From the IMG/VR virus record IMGVR_UViG_3300025286_000035, positions 1-42,285 of that record: a DNA stretch of 42,285 nt. The stretch is one strand, 5' to 3'. The DNA is from a virus. Positions 7,832-17,318 of the stretch are shown here, one piece after another (the stretch's first letter is position 1; each line of letters begins with the position of its first letter). Made by a program: the position numbers and the translations under genes. The notes below the pieces were generated by a model that saw nothing but the letters and a program-made list of their open reading frames with translations, was not told where the DNA came from and did not search any database.

Positions 7832-9852
7832 CTCGTGTCACCCACCTCCACATCGACAATAATGCCTTGTATTACGAGTTCGGGTGCCCTTACGTTCGCT
7901 GCCGTCGTCGTGAATCCAGACCTAAAACCCACCCGGAGCGACCTGGAGCGTATCGATGCTGGCTCAAGCTTCGATGTAAACCAGTCGCGCTCCTGGTACT
8001 TGCACCTGCCCACGCCGTACTTTGCGTTGGACGAGTAGAACAACTCAAGAGTTGTTGCGCTGCCGTCCGTTGGGTGCAATGGAATGGACCCGCTTGTGGC
8101 CTGGCCCTCTGTCGACAACTCGACAGCATCTGAACCATCAAGCTGCTGCCCATCGGCATGAGCCTCCTCGCCCTCAGCAAACCACTCAGGGCCATGGTCA
8201 CTGTCACCCAGGTTGCCCCATGACAACATCTTGAGCCGTATCGGCCTAAACAAGGATGCTGAGGAGCTACTCTTGAATAGCCTTCCGGTCAAGTATATGA
8301 ACGGTATCGGGTTTGACGCATGGTTGTCGTCGTCCCTTCCAGACCCGTACCTCAGAAGAGCGTGTATGAAGTCCTGGCCCGATCCAGGCGACTTCTCCCT
8401 TGTAGTGCTCGTGTACACGTACTCTTCACCGTTCTCAAGCACGACAGTGCCATCGTACATGCACGACGCCTTGTCACTCACATAGCTGGCACCAACATCC
8501 TTCGCTACACCGGTAGGTTCATACAATGACCACGCACCATGGTAATAGTCGTACACGAGCGTGACAGCAAACGAGCCTGGCTTTGTGCCCTTGATGTCAA
8601 TGCTCCACCATATCTGGTTCTTCGTCTGAACGTGTATGACGTTGCTGTACATCATTGAGTTCTTTCTGATGGCAAACGGCCAGCCCATGTTCGCCATATC
8701 TTCCGCAATGGTCGCTGGCATGTGCGTCTGCGCGAAATCTCCGCTGAATATGGAGTCAATTGGCTTTGATACCTTCTGAGCCCTTGACTCTGCACCCATG
8801 CCGCCAAAGGCGTATATGCCGTCCCTTGCCATGAAGTACAGGATGCCGCCCGCCTCGACAATGCTGTTCGGGGCAACGCACCCGACACCAGAGACCGCCT
8901 TGAACAGGCTGTACGTTTTCACGTCCCCGCCGGTCAGGACATAAATCGACCTGTCGGTAAATATTACCAGTTGCTCTTGAAACGACTTCAGCCCCGTTAT
9001 GGCTTCCATCTCCTCCACCGCCAGGAATTGATAGGCCACTATCCCAAGTGGATCGAATGGATCTGACCAAGCAACCCACTCAGGGCCAAACGGCATCCTC
9101 GACCTGTCGTTCTGGTCTATCCATGTCTCTGGTATCTGGCTTTGGTTCTCATGGATGGGGCTAGTCAGCGACGTGCTGAACCCCTGACCGAACCCGGCGT
9201 ACCATATGGAGCCAAGATGTTCTGTCATTATCGGGCCAAACGGACCAGCGCCTTCCGGCCTGTTTTTCCAGTAACCCCAGTTTATGCTGTTGAACGTAAC
9301 CGAATCGCCTTCCATGTCGGCCAGCGTCGGCGTGAGTGTCGCGCCCTCCGGGTCAAAAACCCACAGGTTGCGCTTGGTATATACCAAAGTTACATGCCGT
9401 GGTGTTTCCTTTATTCCGTCACCGTCCATGTCTTTTGCAATGATAGTATCCGCGAACTGACACATGAAATCAGGGTCTGGCGGCTCTCCGACGAGGATGC
9501 CCTCTTTGTACACCTTCTTGCCGTTGGACGAGTAGACGATGTAGTGAACTTCCTGCTTCTCGGTCGCCACGCCGTCCCTTTTTGTCACACCAAGGCCGAG
9601 TATGAACCTCGGCTTGCCATTCACCTTTACGGTGTGAAGGCGCATTCGGTCGTAGCCTTTAGTGTTTATGTAGGAGAAGCCCTTGCGGCCCTCGATGTAG
9701 CCGCGATGAAAGTCAACGTTCAGCGCAAGCTGACAATGCTCCTCGGTCTGGAAGTTCTCACGCTCCTCCATGCCAAGCCACGGGCCGAAGAACGAGCCTC
9801 TCTCACCCCGCTTACTCCCACGGGCCTTGTCTCGTTTACTCCCACGGGCCAC
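7828..9852 (-). CDS. Large tail protein, probable beta-propeller tail-hub/nozzle component
   Basis: This 674-residue protein follows the head-tail adaptor candidate directly. After a basic leader with the repeat ARGSKR, it has NVDFHRGYIEGRKGFSYI, which resembles the start of podovirus tail hub or stabilisation proteins (N-x-D..G.I..R.G). Strand-rich blades follow, for example IVFTDRSIYVLTGG, GGILYFMARDGIYAFGG and KNQIWWSIDIKG, and they fit a beta-propeller. The start is GTG at 9852 and overlaps the upstream gene by 17 bases. The role as P22 gp10-like tail hub is inferred from order and blade pattern. Confidence 0.65.
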   Translation of the reverse strand: MARGSKRDKARGSKRGERGSFFGPWLGMEERENFQTEEHCQLALNVDFHRGYIEGRKGFSYINTKGYDRMRLHTVKVNGKPRFILGLGVTKRDGVATEKQEVHYIVYSSNGKKVYKEGILVGEPPDPDFMCQFADTIIAKDMDGDGIKETPRHVTLVYTKRNLWVFDPEGATLTPTLADMEGDSVTFNSINWGYWKNRPEGAGPFGPIMTEHLGSIWYAGFGQGFSTSLTSPIHENQSQIPETWIDQNDRSRMPFGPEWVAWSDPFDPLGIVAYQFLAVEEMEAITGLKSFQEQLVIFTDRSIYVLTGGDVKTYSLFKAVSGVGCVAPNSIVEAGGILYFMARDGIYAFGGMGAESRAQKVSKPIDSIFSGDFAQTHMPATIAEDMANMGWPFAIRKNSMMYSNVIHVQTKNQIWWSIDIKGTKPGSFAVTLVYDYYHGAWSLYEPTGVAKDVGASYVSDKASCMYDGTVVLENGEEYVYTSTTREKSPGSGQDFIHALLRYGSGRDDDNHASNPIPFIYLTGRLFKSSSSASLFRPIRLKMLSWGNLGDSDHGPEWFAEGEEAHADGQQLDGSDAVELSTEGQATSGSIPLHPTDGSATTLELFYSSNAKYGVGRCKYQERDWFTSKLEPASIRSRSLRVGFRSGFTTTAANVRAPELVIQGIIVDVEVGDTR

Positions 9853-10576
9853 GGGTAGCCCTCACAGACATGGGTTCATCAACATCTCTAGCATGGGCGT
9901 AGCTCTGCATCCGCACAACCCCTTCCTGCCACATCTGTTCGACCATCACGTTCTGCCCGTTCTGCCTGGCATTCATGAGCTTGGCCGTGTACACAGCGAC
10001 TAGATCACCGAACGCACCTGCCGCCCCGTTCGCGTCATCCTTGTCGCTCCTCAGAACGATGTCGGTGTCTGATGTAATCTCATCTATGTTCTTGATCCAG
10101 TAGATATGAACGTTCAGCGCCGATTCGGGTATGGGCGCTATAAACAGCTTGTTCCTGACCAGGCAATAGTACCGCCCGCCGCTGGGCGATACCCTGGCGT
10201 CTCTTCGCTGTATCATCCACCGGTCAGCAAACCGCATCGGCTTCCACTTTAGCGGAAGGTTGTCCGGGGCCACCGCGCCGCTGTCGGGCGTGTTCTCTAT
10301 ACCAATTATCTTGTACGGGATGGACCCGTTGAGGAAGCTTGCGCTGGCTATGTCAACAGACTCTGTGTTTTTGGGCCACGTGAACGGGCCGTCAGCCGTC
10401 TCTATGAAGAACTCAGGGTTGCTCTGAACTAGCTCTCGAAACACGGCCCGGTTGGCCTCGTTGGCCAGCCTGTTCTGCTGCGCTTCGCTCCAAAACAGGT
10501 CGCCTGTTTCGTCAAGAAGTACCTTTGCGTAGGCCCTGACCTCTTCAAGCGACGTGCATAGGTTGCTTATAGTCAT
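9836..10576 (-). CDS. Head-tail connector/adaptor protein
   Basis: The 246-residue protein opens with a helical domain (EVRAYAKVLLDE, then AQQNRLANEANRAVFRELVQ). A beta-rich middle follows with RRDARVSPSGGRYYCL and KLFIAPIPE, and a helical end (AFGDLVAVYTAKLMNAR). This layout matches the small adaptor proteins that sit below the portal in podoviruses, such as the P22 gp4-like and gp6-like families. Its place between the capsid genes and the large tail gene supports that. Family membership is inferred, not proven. Confidence 0.6.
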   Translation of the reverse strand: MTISNLCTSLEEVRAYAKVLLDETGDLFWSEAQQNRLANEANRAVFRELVQSNPEFFIETADGPFTWPKNTESVDIASASFLNGSIPYKIIGIENTPDSGAVAPDNLPLKWKPMRFADRWMIQRRDARVSPSGGRYYCLVRNKLFIAPIPESALNVHIYWIKNIDEITSDTDIVLRSDKDDANGAAGAFGDLVAVYTAKLMNARQNGQNVMVEQMWQEGVVRMQSYAHARDVDEPMSVRATRGPWE

Positions 10577-10577
10577 A

Positions 10578-11078
10578 TCAGTTCATGAAGAAAAAGCGGT
10601 CTGGCTTCTTGTGTCTTACGTCCGTACCACATCTCTGGTCGGCAATCTGCTTGAAGGGTTTCCACATCTCGTGGGTGCCCTTGTACACAAGATCATCCAG
10701 GGTGCTCTTTTCCCTTTGTTCCTCCAGTCGCTCTACCTTGTCGTATTGAAGCAGGTACTTACTTGAGCCCATGCGCCACAGGTCACATCTTCTGATGTAG
10801 GGAATCAGACGGGGATCCCTGATATCCAGGTACGACCCGTCGTCATCTTCCCAAACCTTCCATACAAATGGCACACGCTCTTTTGTCGGAATAGTTTTGA
10901 CGCCGAACTGAATCTCAACGGTCGCATCAACAATGCGAGCAAGCATCCACCGCTTCTCGCGGCCACACCACCCCACGATAAGGCTATCATCGTGGACTCG
11001 CTCACGGATCCTATTGGATTCTTTTTGATTCCACTTGATCCGCTTGATGTCGTTCCATTGAGTTTCAGTCAGCAGCAT
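10578..11078 (-). CDS. Hypothetical head/neck-region protein
   Basis: This 166-residue basic protein is rich in Arg, Lys and Trp (for example RIKWNQKESNRIRERV and CGREKRWMLARIVD). It ends in an aromatic tail, RFFFMN. No known domain was recognised. It overlaps the upstream gene by one base and ends one base before the adaptor gene, so it is co-transcribed with the head-completion block. A role in head completion is possible from position only. Confidence 0.55.
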   Translation of the reverse strand: MLLTETQWNDIKRIKWNQKESNRIRERVHDDSLIVGWCGREKRWMLARIVDATVEIQFGVKTIPTKERVPFVWKVWEDDDGSYLDIRDPRLIPYIRRCDLWRMGSSKYLLQYDKVERLEEQREKSTLDDLVYKGTHEMWKPFKQIADQRCGTDVRHKKPDRFFFMN

Positions 11079-11662
11079 TATGCGTCCGTTGGCACAGGCT
11101 GGTCATTGACCTGCGGCCCGTCAGTTAGTTTCGGTAAGTACAGGATTTCTAAGCCAGCAAAGTAGCAATTTGCGTTGTTTGCGCCATCATCGTCGTAAAC
11201 AACGTGAAGTTTTAGCCAGTCGCCCGCGCTCGTGACTATAGTGCCACCGTCAACCTTCCCCCACGGGGTCGCAACAAGCCGCTGCGCCGTTGTGGGTAGC
11301 GTGTCTGACAGTGAGGTGCTGGAGATAGCGGTGCCGTCGTCTTGAGTAAAGGCTTCACCGAACGACGGCGTGAATGACTTGACCGTCCAGACACAGGTTC
11401 CCGCATCGGTGCTGACGTTTGCGTAGTGGACTCGAAGATGAATGTCGTTTGCGAAGTCAATCCACGTTGGCATCGCAGAGCCCCAACTGGCAAGGTCTGT
11501 GTCCTCAACATCCATCTGAAGAGCGGTTATTTCCGTTCCGCCGATTTCCGCAAAAACAGGGGCTCCGCCGCCGCCTGTACCCGCTGCGCTTACAACATGA
11601 AATCCCGCAGCCGGGATGAAAAGGTTCTGATACTTGTAGCCAATATTTCTATCGCGAATCAT
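11078..11662 (-). CDS. Hypothetical structural protein downstream of the capsid gene (beta-rich)
   Basis: The 194-residue product is Thr/Ala/Gly-rich and beta-strand rich, with phrases such as WIDFANDIHLRVHY and WLKLHVVYDDDG. Its style resembles the 177- and 179-residue virion proteins elsewhere in the window. It lies directly after the capsid gene and its terminator. A capsid decoration or head-fibre-like protein would fit this position, but no family was recognised. It has its own start (ATG 11662) just beyond the terminator. Confidence 0.55.
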   Translation of the reverse strand: MIRDRNIGYKYQNLFIPAAGFHVVSAAGTGGGGAPVFAEIGGTEITALQMDVEDTDLASWGSAMPTWIDFANDIHLRVHYANVSTDAGTCVWTVKSFTPSFGEAFTQDDGTAISSTSLSDTLPTTAQRLVATPWGKVDGGTIVTSAGDWLKLHVVYDDDGANNANCYFAGLEILYLPKLTDGPQVNDQPVPTDA

Positions 11663-11705
11663 AGTTTACCACTCCACAGTTTGCCCCCCATTGCGGGGAT
11701 ACTAA

Positions 11706-11739
11706 GTAAAAGAAAACACCAGGGGGCTATTCGCCCCCT
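11706..11739 (-). terminator. Rho-independent terminator after the major capsid gene
   Basis: Read on the minus strand, AGGGGGC-GAATA-GCCCCCT forms a 7-bp GC stem (11721-11739) followed by GGTGTTTTCTTTTA. The hairpin and T-rich tail lie about 25 bases after the capsid stop codon. A partial terminator here would keep capsid mRNA high relative to the downstream tail genes. Confidence 0.85.
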
Positions 11740-11762
11740 AGTGGCTAGAGTATGCACGTACC

Positions 11763-13070
11763 CTAGAAGATCAGGTTATCGACAGTGATGTCATCAAGCA
11801 ACGTGTGACTAAAGCGTCGCTCACAGCCAATGTCACCGTACCAGCACATAAATGCTTCCCAACTGTCAGAGTTGGCTTTACGGCTAAAGGTCGAACCGTC
11901 ACGGTCGGCCCACGCCCAGTCCTTCATGACGTACAACTTGATGTCGCCCGTGTTAATGAAAAACAGCTTGTTGTACGGAGCCATGCGGTCGAACTCAATC
12001 GGCATCGGTCGAGTTCCACCAGCGTACGTCAACTTCTGGAATCCACCACGCAGTTGCTCAGGAGCATAGCGCACGTCGGCAGTCAAGAGATTGATGTACT
12101 CACGGCGAACACTGTGATGACCCATGACGAGATTGGGCTCTGTGCCGGAAACCTCGTCAGTGCTGTCAATGGCAAGCTGCATCAACTCCAGGGACAGCGG
12201 TCGGTTGTCGTCGTTGTTATCAAGAACGGTGGACTTCCACTCAGGATTGTTGCCAGTGTCTACTTCTTGCAAGTCGTCATCAGCATTGGACACGATGAAG
12301 CTAAGGCCAGTAATCTCCTGGTTAAACGTGTTGTCGTTGGCATCGCCGCGAACGCAGATGTCATTCTCAGCAACGTCGATAGCGCCAGACGTGTTGTTCT
12401 TAAGAACAGCCACAGTCGTGCTTGTCACTGAATCAACGTCCAATTGGCCGGTTCCCCCTGTTGCCAGGGTGCCAGTACCGAGACCCGTAGCCGTTCCGAT
12501 GTTGAGCGTCATCCCGGCCTTGAGGTACCGCGTTCCCGGCTCATCAAATGTGACGCTTACGGTAGCGCCCGCCGCAAGACTGGCCGGTTCACTGTTGAGT
12601 TTGGCCAACAAGCCCGTGTTAAGCACACCGCCACCAGTATCGGCAACTGGGTTGCCCCAGACCTGGCGATTCATATCAACCCGAAGGTCACGACGAAGAC
12701 CGTCAACCTCTGTCCGAAGCGCAGAAGCGAACGAGCCTTTGTCGCCCTCTGAGGCGGCGATGGCTAGACCAATCAACTCAATGCGACCATAGATCTGCTT
12801 GACGTTGATCTTGCTTTCCACGTACTGCTGACGACCGGGCGACGGCAAGAAGCCAGATGCGCCACGAGCGCCCACGCCATGGTTGCGACGCAGGTGAACC
12901 GGGAACCGGACATGACGACCGCTCCAGCTTCGCTTGGATTTTTCAATGTACTCCAAGATAGGAATACTATTATTGAGGTGCTCCCGTACGGGGCCCTCGT
13001 AAAACTCTTTCAGTACGGCATCAAAATTACTTTTGGTTACCGCATTATCAGCAATGTTGGTATTAGCCAT
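11763..13070 (-). CDS. Major capsid (coat) protein
   Basis: The 435-residue protein is close in length to P22-type coat proteins and follows the scaffold gene. The N-terminal part has NNSIPILEYIEKSKRSWSGR and RFPVHLRRNHGVGARG. An amphipathic helix follows (FASALRTEVDGLRRDLRVDM), then a Gly/Thr-rich inserted beta domain (about 130-230). A conserved-looking C-terminal part contains NLVMGHHSVRREYINLL and KLFFINTGDIKLYVMKDWAW, the style of HK97-fold capsids in environmental podoviruses and siphoviruses. The start follows a GGGTAAG element, and a strong terminator lies downstream. Confidence 0.85.
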   Translation of the reverse strand: MANTNIADNAVTKSNFDAVLKEFYEGPVREHLNNSIPILEYIEKSKRSWSGRHVRFPVHLRRNHGVGARGASGFLPSPGRQQYVESKINVKQIYGRIELIGLAIAASEGDKGSFASALRTEVDGLRRDLRVDMNRQVWGNPVADTGGGVLNTGLLAKLNSEPASLAAGATVSVTFDEPGTRYLKAGMTLNIGTATGLGTGTLATGGTGQLDVDSVTSTTVAVLKNNTSGAIDVAENDICVRGDANDNTFNQEITGLSFIVSNADDDLQEVDTGNNPEWKSTVLDNNDDNRPLSLELMQLAIDSTDEVSGTEPNLVMGHHSVRREYINLLTADVRYAPEQLRGGFQKLTYAGGTRPMPIEFDRMAPYNKLFFINTGDIKLYVMKDWAWADRDGSTFSRKANSDSWEAFMCWYGDIGCERRFSHTLLDDITVDNLIF

Positions 13071-13094
13071 TGTTCTTACCCTTTAGCGTTTGAG

Positions 13095-13832
13095 TTATTC
13101 ACCAGATAGAAACGCACGGGCGGCGGCTTCAGCGGCATCCAGGTCTTCACCAAAGTCCTTACTCACAGCAGCCGGTCCACGGCCACGCTGCAACGACTTC
13201 GGTGGTGACTTGTAACCCCTTTTCTTTACCCGCTGTTCAAAAGCAGCAACTTCGCTTTCATGGCTTCTTTTCGCCAGCGCCATCACTGAGGCGTTGGGGT
13301 TTTGGGCAATCGAGTTGATAACGTCCATCTCACGCATCTCAGGGTACTTTTGTCGCGCTGAGTTTATTTCACCCATTATCTGCCGTTCGGCCTGCGCTAC
13401 CTCCAGGGACTGGGCCCTGGTCGTAAAGTACTCCTGCTGTTGAACAAGCTTTTGCTCAAGCTGCTTGATGCGCCGCTCATTCTTCTCGTATGGGTCAAGC
13501 TCCAGAAGCGGATCTTCATGACGCTGACTGCTTTCGGCAGCCTGCTGCTCCTGGAGCTTCGCCCACGCCCACTGATTCCATTCGGCGTGTTGCTGATTTT
13601 GCGCCCGCAGCGCCTCAGCCTCCTGTTGAAGTCGCGAAAGGTTCTCTTTCGTTTCATTCAACTGGCTCCGACTTTCCTTGAACCGCTCATACGGAATAGG
13701 TGCCGGATTGCCCTTCTCATCTAACTCAGGCCCACCTGTATCGCCGGTTTCCGCGTTACCATCAATAGATGAATCAGAGGTCTGCGAACCCTCAATGGAG
13801 CTTCCGCTCGTATCGCCATACTCGTCACTCAT
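13095..13832 (-). CDS. Capsid scaffolding protein
   Basis: I place the start at ATG 13832, five bases after a GGAG, rather than at the GTG six bases earlier. The 245-residue product is acidic at the N-terminus and has the phrase PIPYERFKESRSQL, which is typical of phage scaffolds. It then forms a long Gln/Glu-rich coiled coil (about 45-160) and ends in a basic region followed by a short acidic helix (DFGEDLDAAEAAARAFLSG). Its place between portal and coat is the standard order. Such proteins guide procapsid assembly and then leave the shell. Confidence 0.85.
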   Translation of the reverse strand: MSDEYGDTSGSSIEGSQTSDSSIDGNAETGDTGGPELDEKGNPAPIPYERFKESRSQLNETKENLSRLQQEAEALRAQNQQHAEWNQWAWAKLQEQQAAESSQRHEDPLLELDPYEKNERRIKQLEQKLVQQQEYFTTRAQSLEVAQAERQIMGEINSARQKYPEMREMDVINSIAQNPNASVMALAKRSHESEVAAFEQRVKKRGYKSPPKSLQRGRGPAAVSKDFGEDLDAAEAAARAFLSGE

Positions 13833-13869
13833 TTGCACTCCACGTACCGGTTATCGTACCAGCAGACGC

Positions 13870-16038
13870 TTAACGTGATCCTGCCTCAAAACCAGCCTCA
13901 TAGTCAGGTCGCCCTGGACCTCGCGTGCCAACGGCCTCGTTGAGTTCCGGGGTTCCACCGCCCATAAGACCTGGTGAACCACCTTGTTGCTGGGGGGGTG
14001 CCATTCCACCCGGAGCCGCACCCCCTTCACCGACATCAAGCCCACCATCTTCTGCACCCGGCGGCATACCCTCGACGCCTGCATCAACATAGGGTTGCCA
14101 CCAAGGCACCCCTTGTCTCTGCTGGCTCTCTGCATAGTAATGCCACGCAACATGCCTCTCAATATTGGCCTGAATTTCAGTAGGAAGCAAACGAAAGTCT
14201 ACTGTCTTCATAAAATCCAGGTGAACATCGATGTGTGTAATGTGGTCTTCCCAAGGAGAAACATCCGGCACACCACCGGCACGGAGGATGTAATTTTCCT
14301 CCTTGGCGTAGTTTCTATCCTTGGTCAAATCACCATGGAGCGGGTCTACATCGCCAAACTCCATGAGCTTCCGTGCTTTCATGGCGGTGGCTGGATCTTG
14401 CGGGTTGCCAAGCATACCCACCTGATACATCTGCATCACCTGCTCACGTCTGTAACTGGCCATCTTGGGCAGCATGCTGTTGGACTGGATGCGCACCCTT
14501 GTGGTCTTGATCTGCGACGCATGAAACTCAAGGACCTCAAGCGCATGACCTGTCCCAATGACCTGAATCGTCGCCGGTATGGGCATATACTCACGCCACA
14601 TCCACAACCACATCTCAGACATGCGCTCAACAGCATACTCAAGCTCGCGCACAGTGGGTCCATGGCGTGTCGTATCCATGTCACTCATCAGCCCAATGGC
14701 ACGACCGCTTATCTGAGATGGTATATCACCGCGTGCCACGTCAGAGATTCCACTCAGGTTGGTGATGTGCTCGATCTGCTCCTTCTCCAGCAAGCGGTGC
14801 TCGGGGGAAAGGGGCGGCGGTGGCAACGGCTCAGGTGGTCTTGCCGCAGTTCGATTGTAGAAGATAATCTCACCGGGCTCGTCGGTGAAGCTCTGACGGT
14901 CAACGGAGCCCTTCTCCGCGCGCCACTTGGGCTGGGCGTGCAGGTTCTTGTTCTCGATTCGCTGACTCACGCTCTTGTTGAGTTCCTTCTGCGCCGGAAT
15001 GAGCGGCGTTACGATGCCCTCTCCAGCCAACTTACCCGGTACCGTGTTATGTCGAGCTATGACAAACGGAAGCTTCTTGTAGGGCAAGAACTCCTGCTCT
15101 TCTAAGACAATGCTGCCGGATATAATTGCATAGTACCCTTCAGGGTGCCTGGGGCTGGGTCGCTCAAAGTACTCAAGCACCATCACCCTATCCATGAGTG
15201 GGCTTTCGTTTGTAGCCGTATTCCTCGAAAACTCGCGAAGTATCTGCTGGCTATACTGATCAGTATCTGAGGACATGTTTGGATCGATGTGCTTGCCCTT
15301 CTTCCAACGGTCCCTGACCTCATCAACGTGCAGCATGTTGGCATGAATCATCCAACGACATGTATCCATGTCCTTTGCGCCTGGATCCCAGCCAACTTCA
15401 AGCGGAGACAGTACGTCCACAACAGGGAGGCCGGTCTTCCTGGTCTCAGGGGTCTCCGCCTTCCCGAAATCAACGCCAAGCCCCTCAAGATACTCTATCG
15501 TGTCATCGACACGCTCCTCTTCAAACTCGTAATCCTCACCAAGAGCCGTGTCCCACCAGCACTTGAAGAACGCTGTACCTGATATAGCCATCCACTTTAC
15601 GGCTTCGTGAATCTTTCTCTGCATGCCCAACTCATGCCACAAAAACATCAGCAGTCGCTCCGACTGACGCGCCGCTTCGGCATCGTCCTCGTCATCTGAT
15701 GCTGGCACCGCTATAAAGCCTGGGCGGTTCTCGGTGAGCTTTCCGGCAAGCGTCTCTATTGTGGGCAAGATGTAGTTCAGCACCATCCTGACGCGCCATG
15801 GCGGCGGATTATCTTCGGACAGCAGCCTGGTAACGCGATTGTACCTTGACCACTGCCGACCTGTGTAGAACGCAAGGCCCAGCCACGTGTTCTCCACTAT
15901 AGCTCGCTTTGAATCCTCCGAAGCCTGCCACTGCTCCCTTACGAAATCAGCGGTCTTTGACTCTTTTTCAGTTGGACTATAGGTATCTGTCCGCTTTTCA
16001 GAGTACTCTTTGGTTATCGCACCTGTCGTTTGCGTCAT
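13870..16038 (-). CDS. Portal protein, P22-like
   Basis: The 722-residue length closely matches P22-type portals. The N-terminal third has LGLAFYTGRQWSRYNR, MVLNYILPTIETLAGKLTEN and MAISGTAFFKCWWDT, characteristic of this portal class. The middle has the clip/stem region (IPAQKELNKSVSQRIENKN; LSGISDVARGDIPSQISGRA). The C-terminal tail is long, Gly/Pro-rich and probably disordered (from about 655). It would form the dodecameric DNA entry ring at one capsid vertex. It overlaps the upstream small gene by four bases (ATGA) and is followed by scaffold and coat. Confidence 0.88.
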   Translation of the reverse strand: MTQTTGAITKEYSEKRTDTYSPTEKESKTADFVREQWQASEDSKRAIVENTWLGLAFYTGRQWSRYNRVTRLLSEDNPPPWRVRMVLNYILPTIETLAGKLTENRPGFIAVPASDDEDDAEAARQSERLLMFLWHELGMQRKIHEAVKWMAISGTAFFKCWWDTALGEDYEFEEERVDDTIEYLEGLGVDFGKAETPETRKTGLPVVDVLSPLEVGWDPGAKDMDTCRWMIHANMLHVDEVRDRWKKGKHIDPNMSSDTDQYSQQILREFSRNTATNESPLMDRVMVLEYFERPSPRHPEGYYAIISGSIVLEEQEFLPYKKLPFVIARHNTVPGKLAGEGIVTPLIPAQKELNKSVSQRIENKNLHAQPKWRAEKGSVDRQSFTDEPGEIIFYNRTAARPPEPLPPPPLSPEHRLLEKEQIEHITNLSGISDVARGDIPSQISGRAIGLMSDMDTTRHGPTVRELEYAVERMSEMWLWMWREYMPIPATIQVIGTGHALEVLEFHASQIKTTRVRIQSNSMLPKMASYRREQVMQMYQVGMLGNPQDPATAMKARKLMEFGDVDPLHGDLTKDRNYAKEENYILRAGGVPDVSPWEDHITHIDVHLDFMKTVDFRLLPTEIQANIERHVAWHYYAESQQRQGVPWWQPYVDAGVEGMPPGAEDGGLDVGEGGAAPGGMAPPQQQGGSPGLMGGGTPELNEAVGTRGPGRPDYEAGFEAGSR

Positions 16039-16367
16039 GTCATGTACCCCGGCGGTGGAATCATTGGCGCTTTACTGGCTTCAATCTCATCCATCAGCTT
16101 CTTTCTTCGCAGCAGCGCAGCTAAAATACGTGGATCTGTCGGCGCAGCCAACCCAGCATAACCAGGTGGCCTGTCTGACATGCCGAACGTGGGCCTCTCC
16201 TCACCCCTACCGGTTATCCCCTGCCGTCGCCTACGCTCAAGCATGACGCGCATCAACTCAGGGTCTACGCCAAGAGCCTCCATGGACAAATCACGCCTCG
16301 GCTTGAACATCGACCTGTCATCAAATGCAAGCTCAGGCGAAGTCCTGCCAAGCGAAGGTAGGGGCAT
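16035..16367 (-). CDS. Small Arg-rich hypothetical protein upstream of portal
   Basis: The 110-residue basic protein contains clusters such as RVMLERRRRQG and ILAALLRRKKLMDEIEASK, and a Pro-rich end (APMIPPPGYMT). I use ATG 16367; a TTG lies one codon earlier. No domain was recognised. Overlap with the portal start suggests coupled translation. It may be a minor head protein or packaging accessory, but that rests only on position. Confidence 0.5.
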   Translation of the reverse strand: MPLPSLGRTSPELAFDDRSMFKPRRDLSMEALGVDPELMRVMLERRRRQGITGRGEERPTFGMSDRPPGYAGLAAPTDPRILAALLRRKKLMDEIEASKAPMIPPPGYMT

Positions 16368-16377
16368 CAATTAATAC

Positions 16378-16743
16378 CTATGCCAGCCCAGGAGGAGGTC
16401 CGCCGGGAGGGGGTCCGCCAGCGCGAGCCGTAGCCGCTTCCCTCAGGCCTGGCCCAGGGCCGGGGCCGGGACCGGCTGCACCGGGACCAGCAGCGCCTCC
16501 TGTTTTCGCAGCAAGCTTCTGCTGTAGTGTTTGAATCAGCATCTGAATCGCCTCTGGCGGCAACTCATCAGCCACATTCCCCATGATTTTGTTTAGGTCT
16601 TCCACTGTGGGTTGTCGTTGCTGACCGCCACCGGCAGCAGGGCCACCGGGTGGTCCGCCGGGGGCACCGCCAGGAGGAAGGCCCATCGGGCCACCAGGAC
16701 CAGGACCACCGGGGGGTGGGCCCATTGGCATTTGATTAGGCAT
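16378..16743 (-). CDS. Collagen-like Gly/Pro-rich small protein
   Basis: The 121-residue product has long Gly-Pro-rich tails on both sides of one short helical segment (TVEDLNKIMGNVADEL to LIQTLQQKLAAK). The first 42 and last 40 residues are almost entirely Gly, Pro, Ala and Met. Its DNA is locally very GC-rich. It lies two bases before the 190-residue gene's stop side in the same run of small genes between terminase and portal. Such composition suggests a flexible virion component. I found no recognisable family. Confidence 0.55.
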   Translation of the reverse strand: MPNQMPMGPPPGGPGPGGPMGLPPGGAPGGPPGGPAAGGGQQRQPTVEDLNKIMGNVADELPPEAIQMLIQTLQQKLAAKTGGAAGPGAAGPGPGPGPGLREAATARAGGPPPGGPPPGLA

Positions 16744-16745
16744 CT

Positions 16746-17318
16746 CTACGCTCTCCTTGATCCAAGTCTCGGGGTACCAAACGCACCCACTTCAGGTCCC
16801 TTCTGCCCAAATGTCTGCGCGCCGTACTTAGCCAGCATGCTGTCTGCCGCTGTCTGTCTTACTGGTTCGACGGATGGCACCTGTAGCTGTGTCCTGCCAG
16901 GATCCATCGCCGCGTAATCAAAGTGCTCCAACCTTGGCGCGGTGCGACCCGCATAGGGCACTGGCACAGGCTCCCTTTTCGGTGGTGGCGCTACGCGCCC
17001 TGGCGAACTTGTTGCCTTACCAAGCAGCCAGTCAAGCCCGGCACCCACCAGTGTCGCACCAAGAGCAATGCCAAGTATACCCCATGGCCCAAGGGCAATT
17101 GCAGCGGGCCCAGCAACACCACCGAGTGCTGCCGCCTGATACGTGCCAGCCGTCCCCGCTATACTAGCTGCCCCAGCCGCCTTTACGGCCCCAGGAGCAA
17201 TACCGCTTCCAATCATCCCGCCGACAGTGGCCCCCCAGCCGCCCGTATAACCCTGCTTCGGCGGGGTACCCGTTTGGTATACTGGTTCTGAGTAGTCCTT
17301 GAACGTCCGAAGTGCCAT
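16746..17318 (-). CDS. Glycine-zipper-like hydrophobic protein, possible minor virion protein
   Basis: The central region of this 190-residue protein (about 28-95) is rich in Gly and Ala with small-residue spacing: VGGMIGSGIAPGAVKAAG, then GPWGILGIALGATLVGAGL. This could form membrane-inserting helices. The C-terminal half is soluble and Pro/Arg-rich. Such glycine-zipper segments occur in minor phage proteins that enter membranes during DNA entry. Its position between terminase and portal is compatible with that, but function is not established. Confidence 0.5.
   Translation of the reverse strand: MALRTFKDYSEPVYQTGTPPKQGYTGGWGATVGGMIGSGIAPGAVKAAGAASIAGTAGTYQAAALGGVAGPAAIALGPWGILGIALGATLVGAGLDWLLGKATSSPGRVAPPPKREPVPVPYAGRTAPRLEHFDYAAMDPGRTQLQVPSVEPVRQTAADSMLAKYGAQTFGQKGPEVGAFGTPRLGSRRA

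Noticed and set aside
9810-9852. Duplicated ARGSKR coding repeat as a functional domain
   Set aside because: It is a 24-bp tandem duplication inside the overlap of two genes; it explains the long overlap but gives no sign of a separate function.
13984-15105. Plus-strand frame of 373 codons
   Set aside because: It lies wholly antisense to the well-supported portal gene, has no family content and no ribosome binding site in context; it reflects codon bias of the portal.
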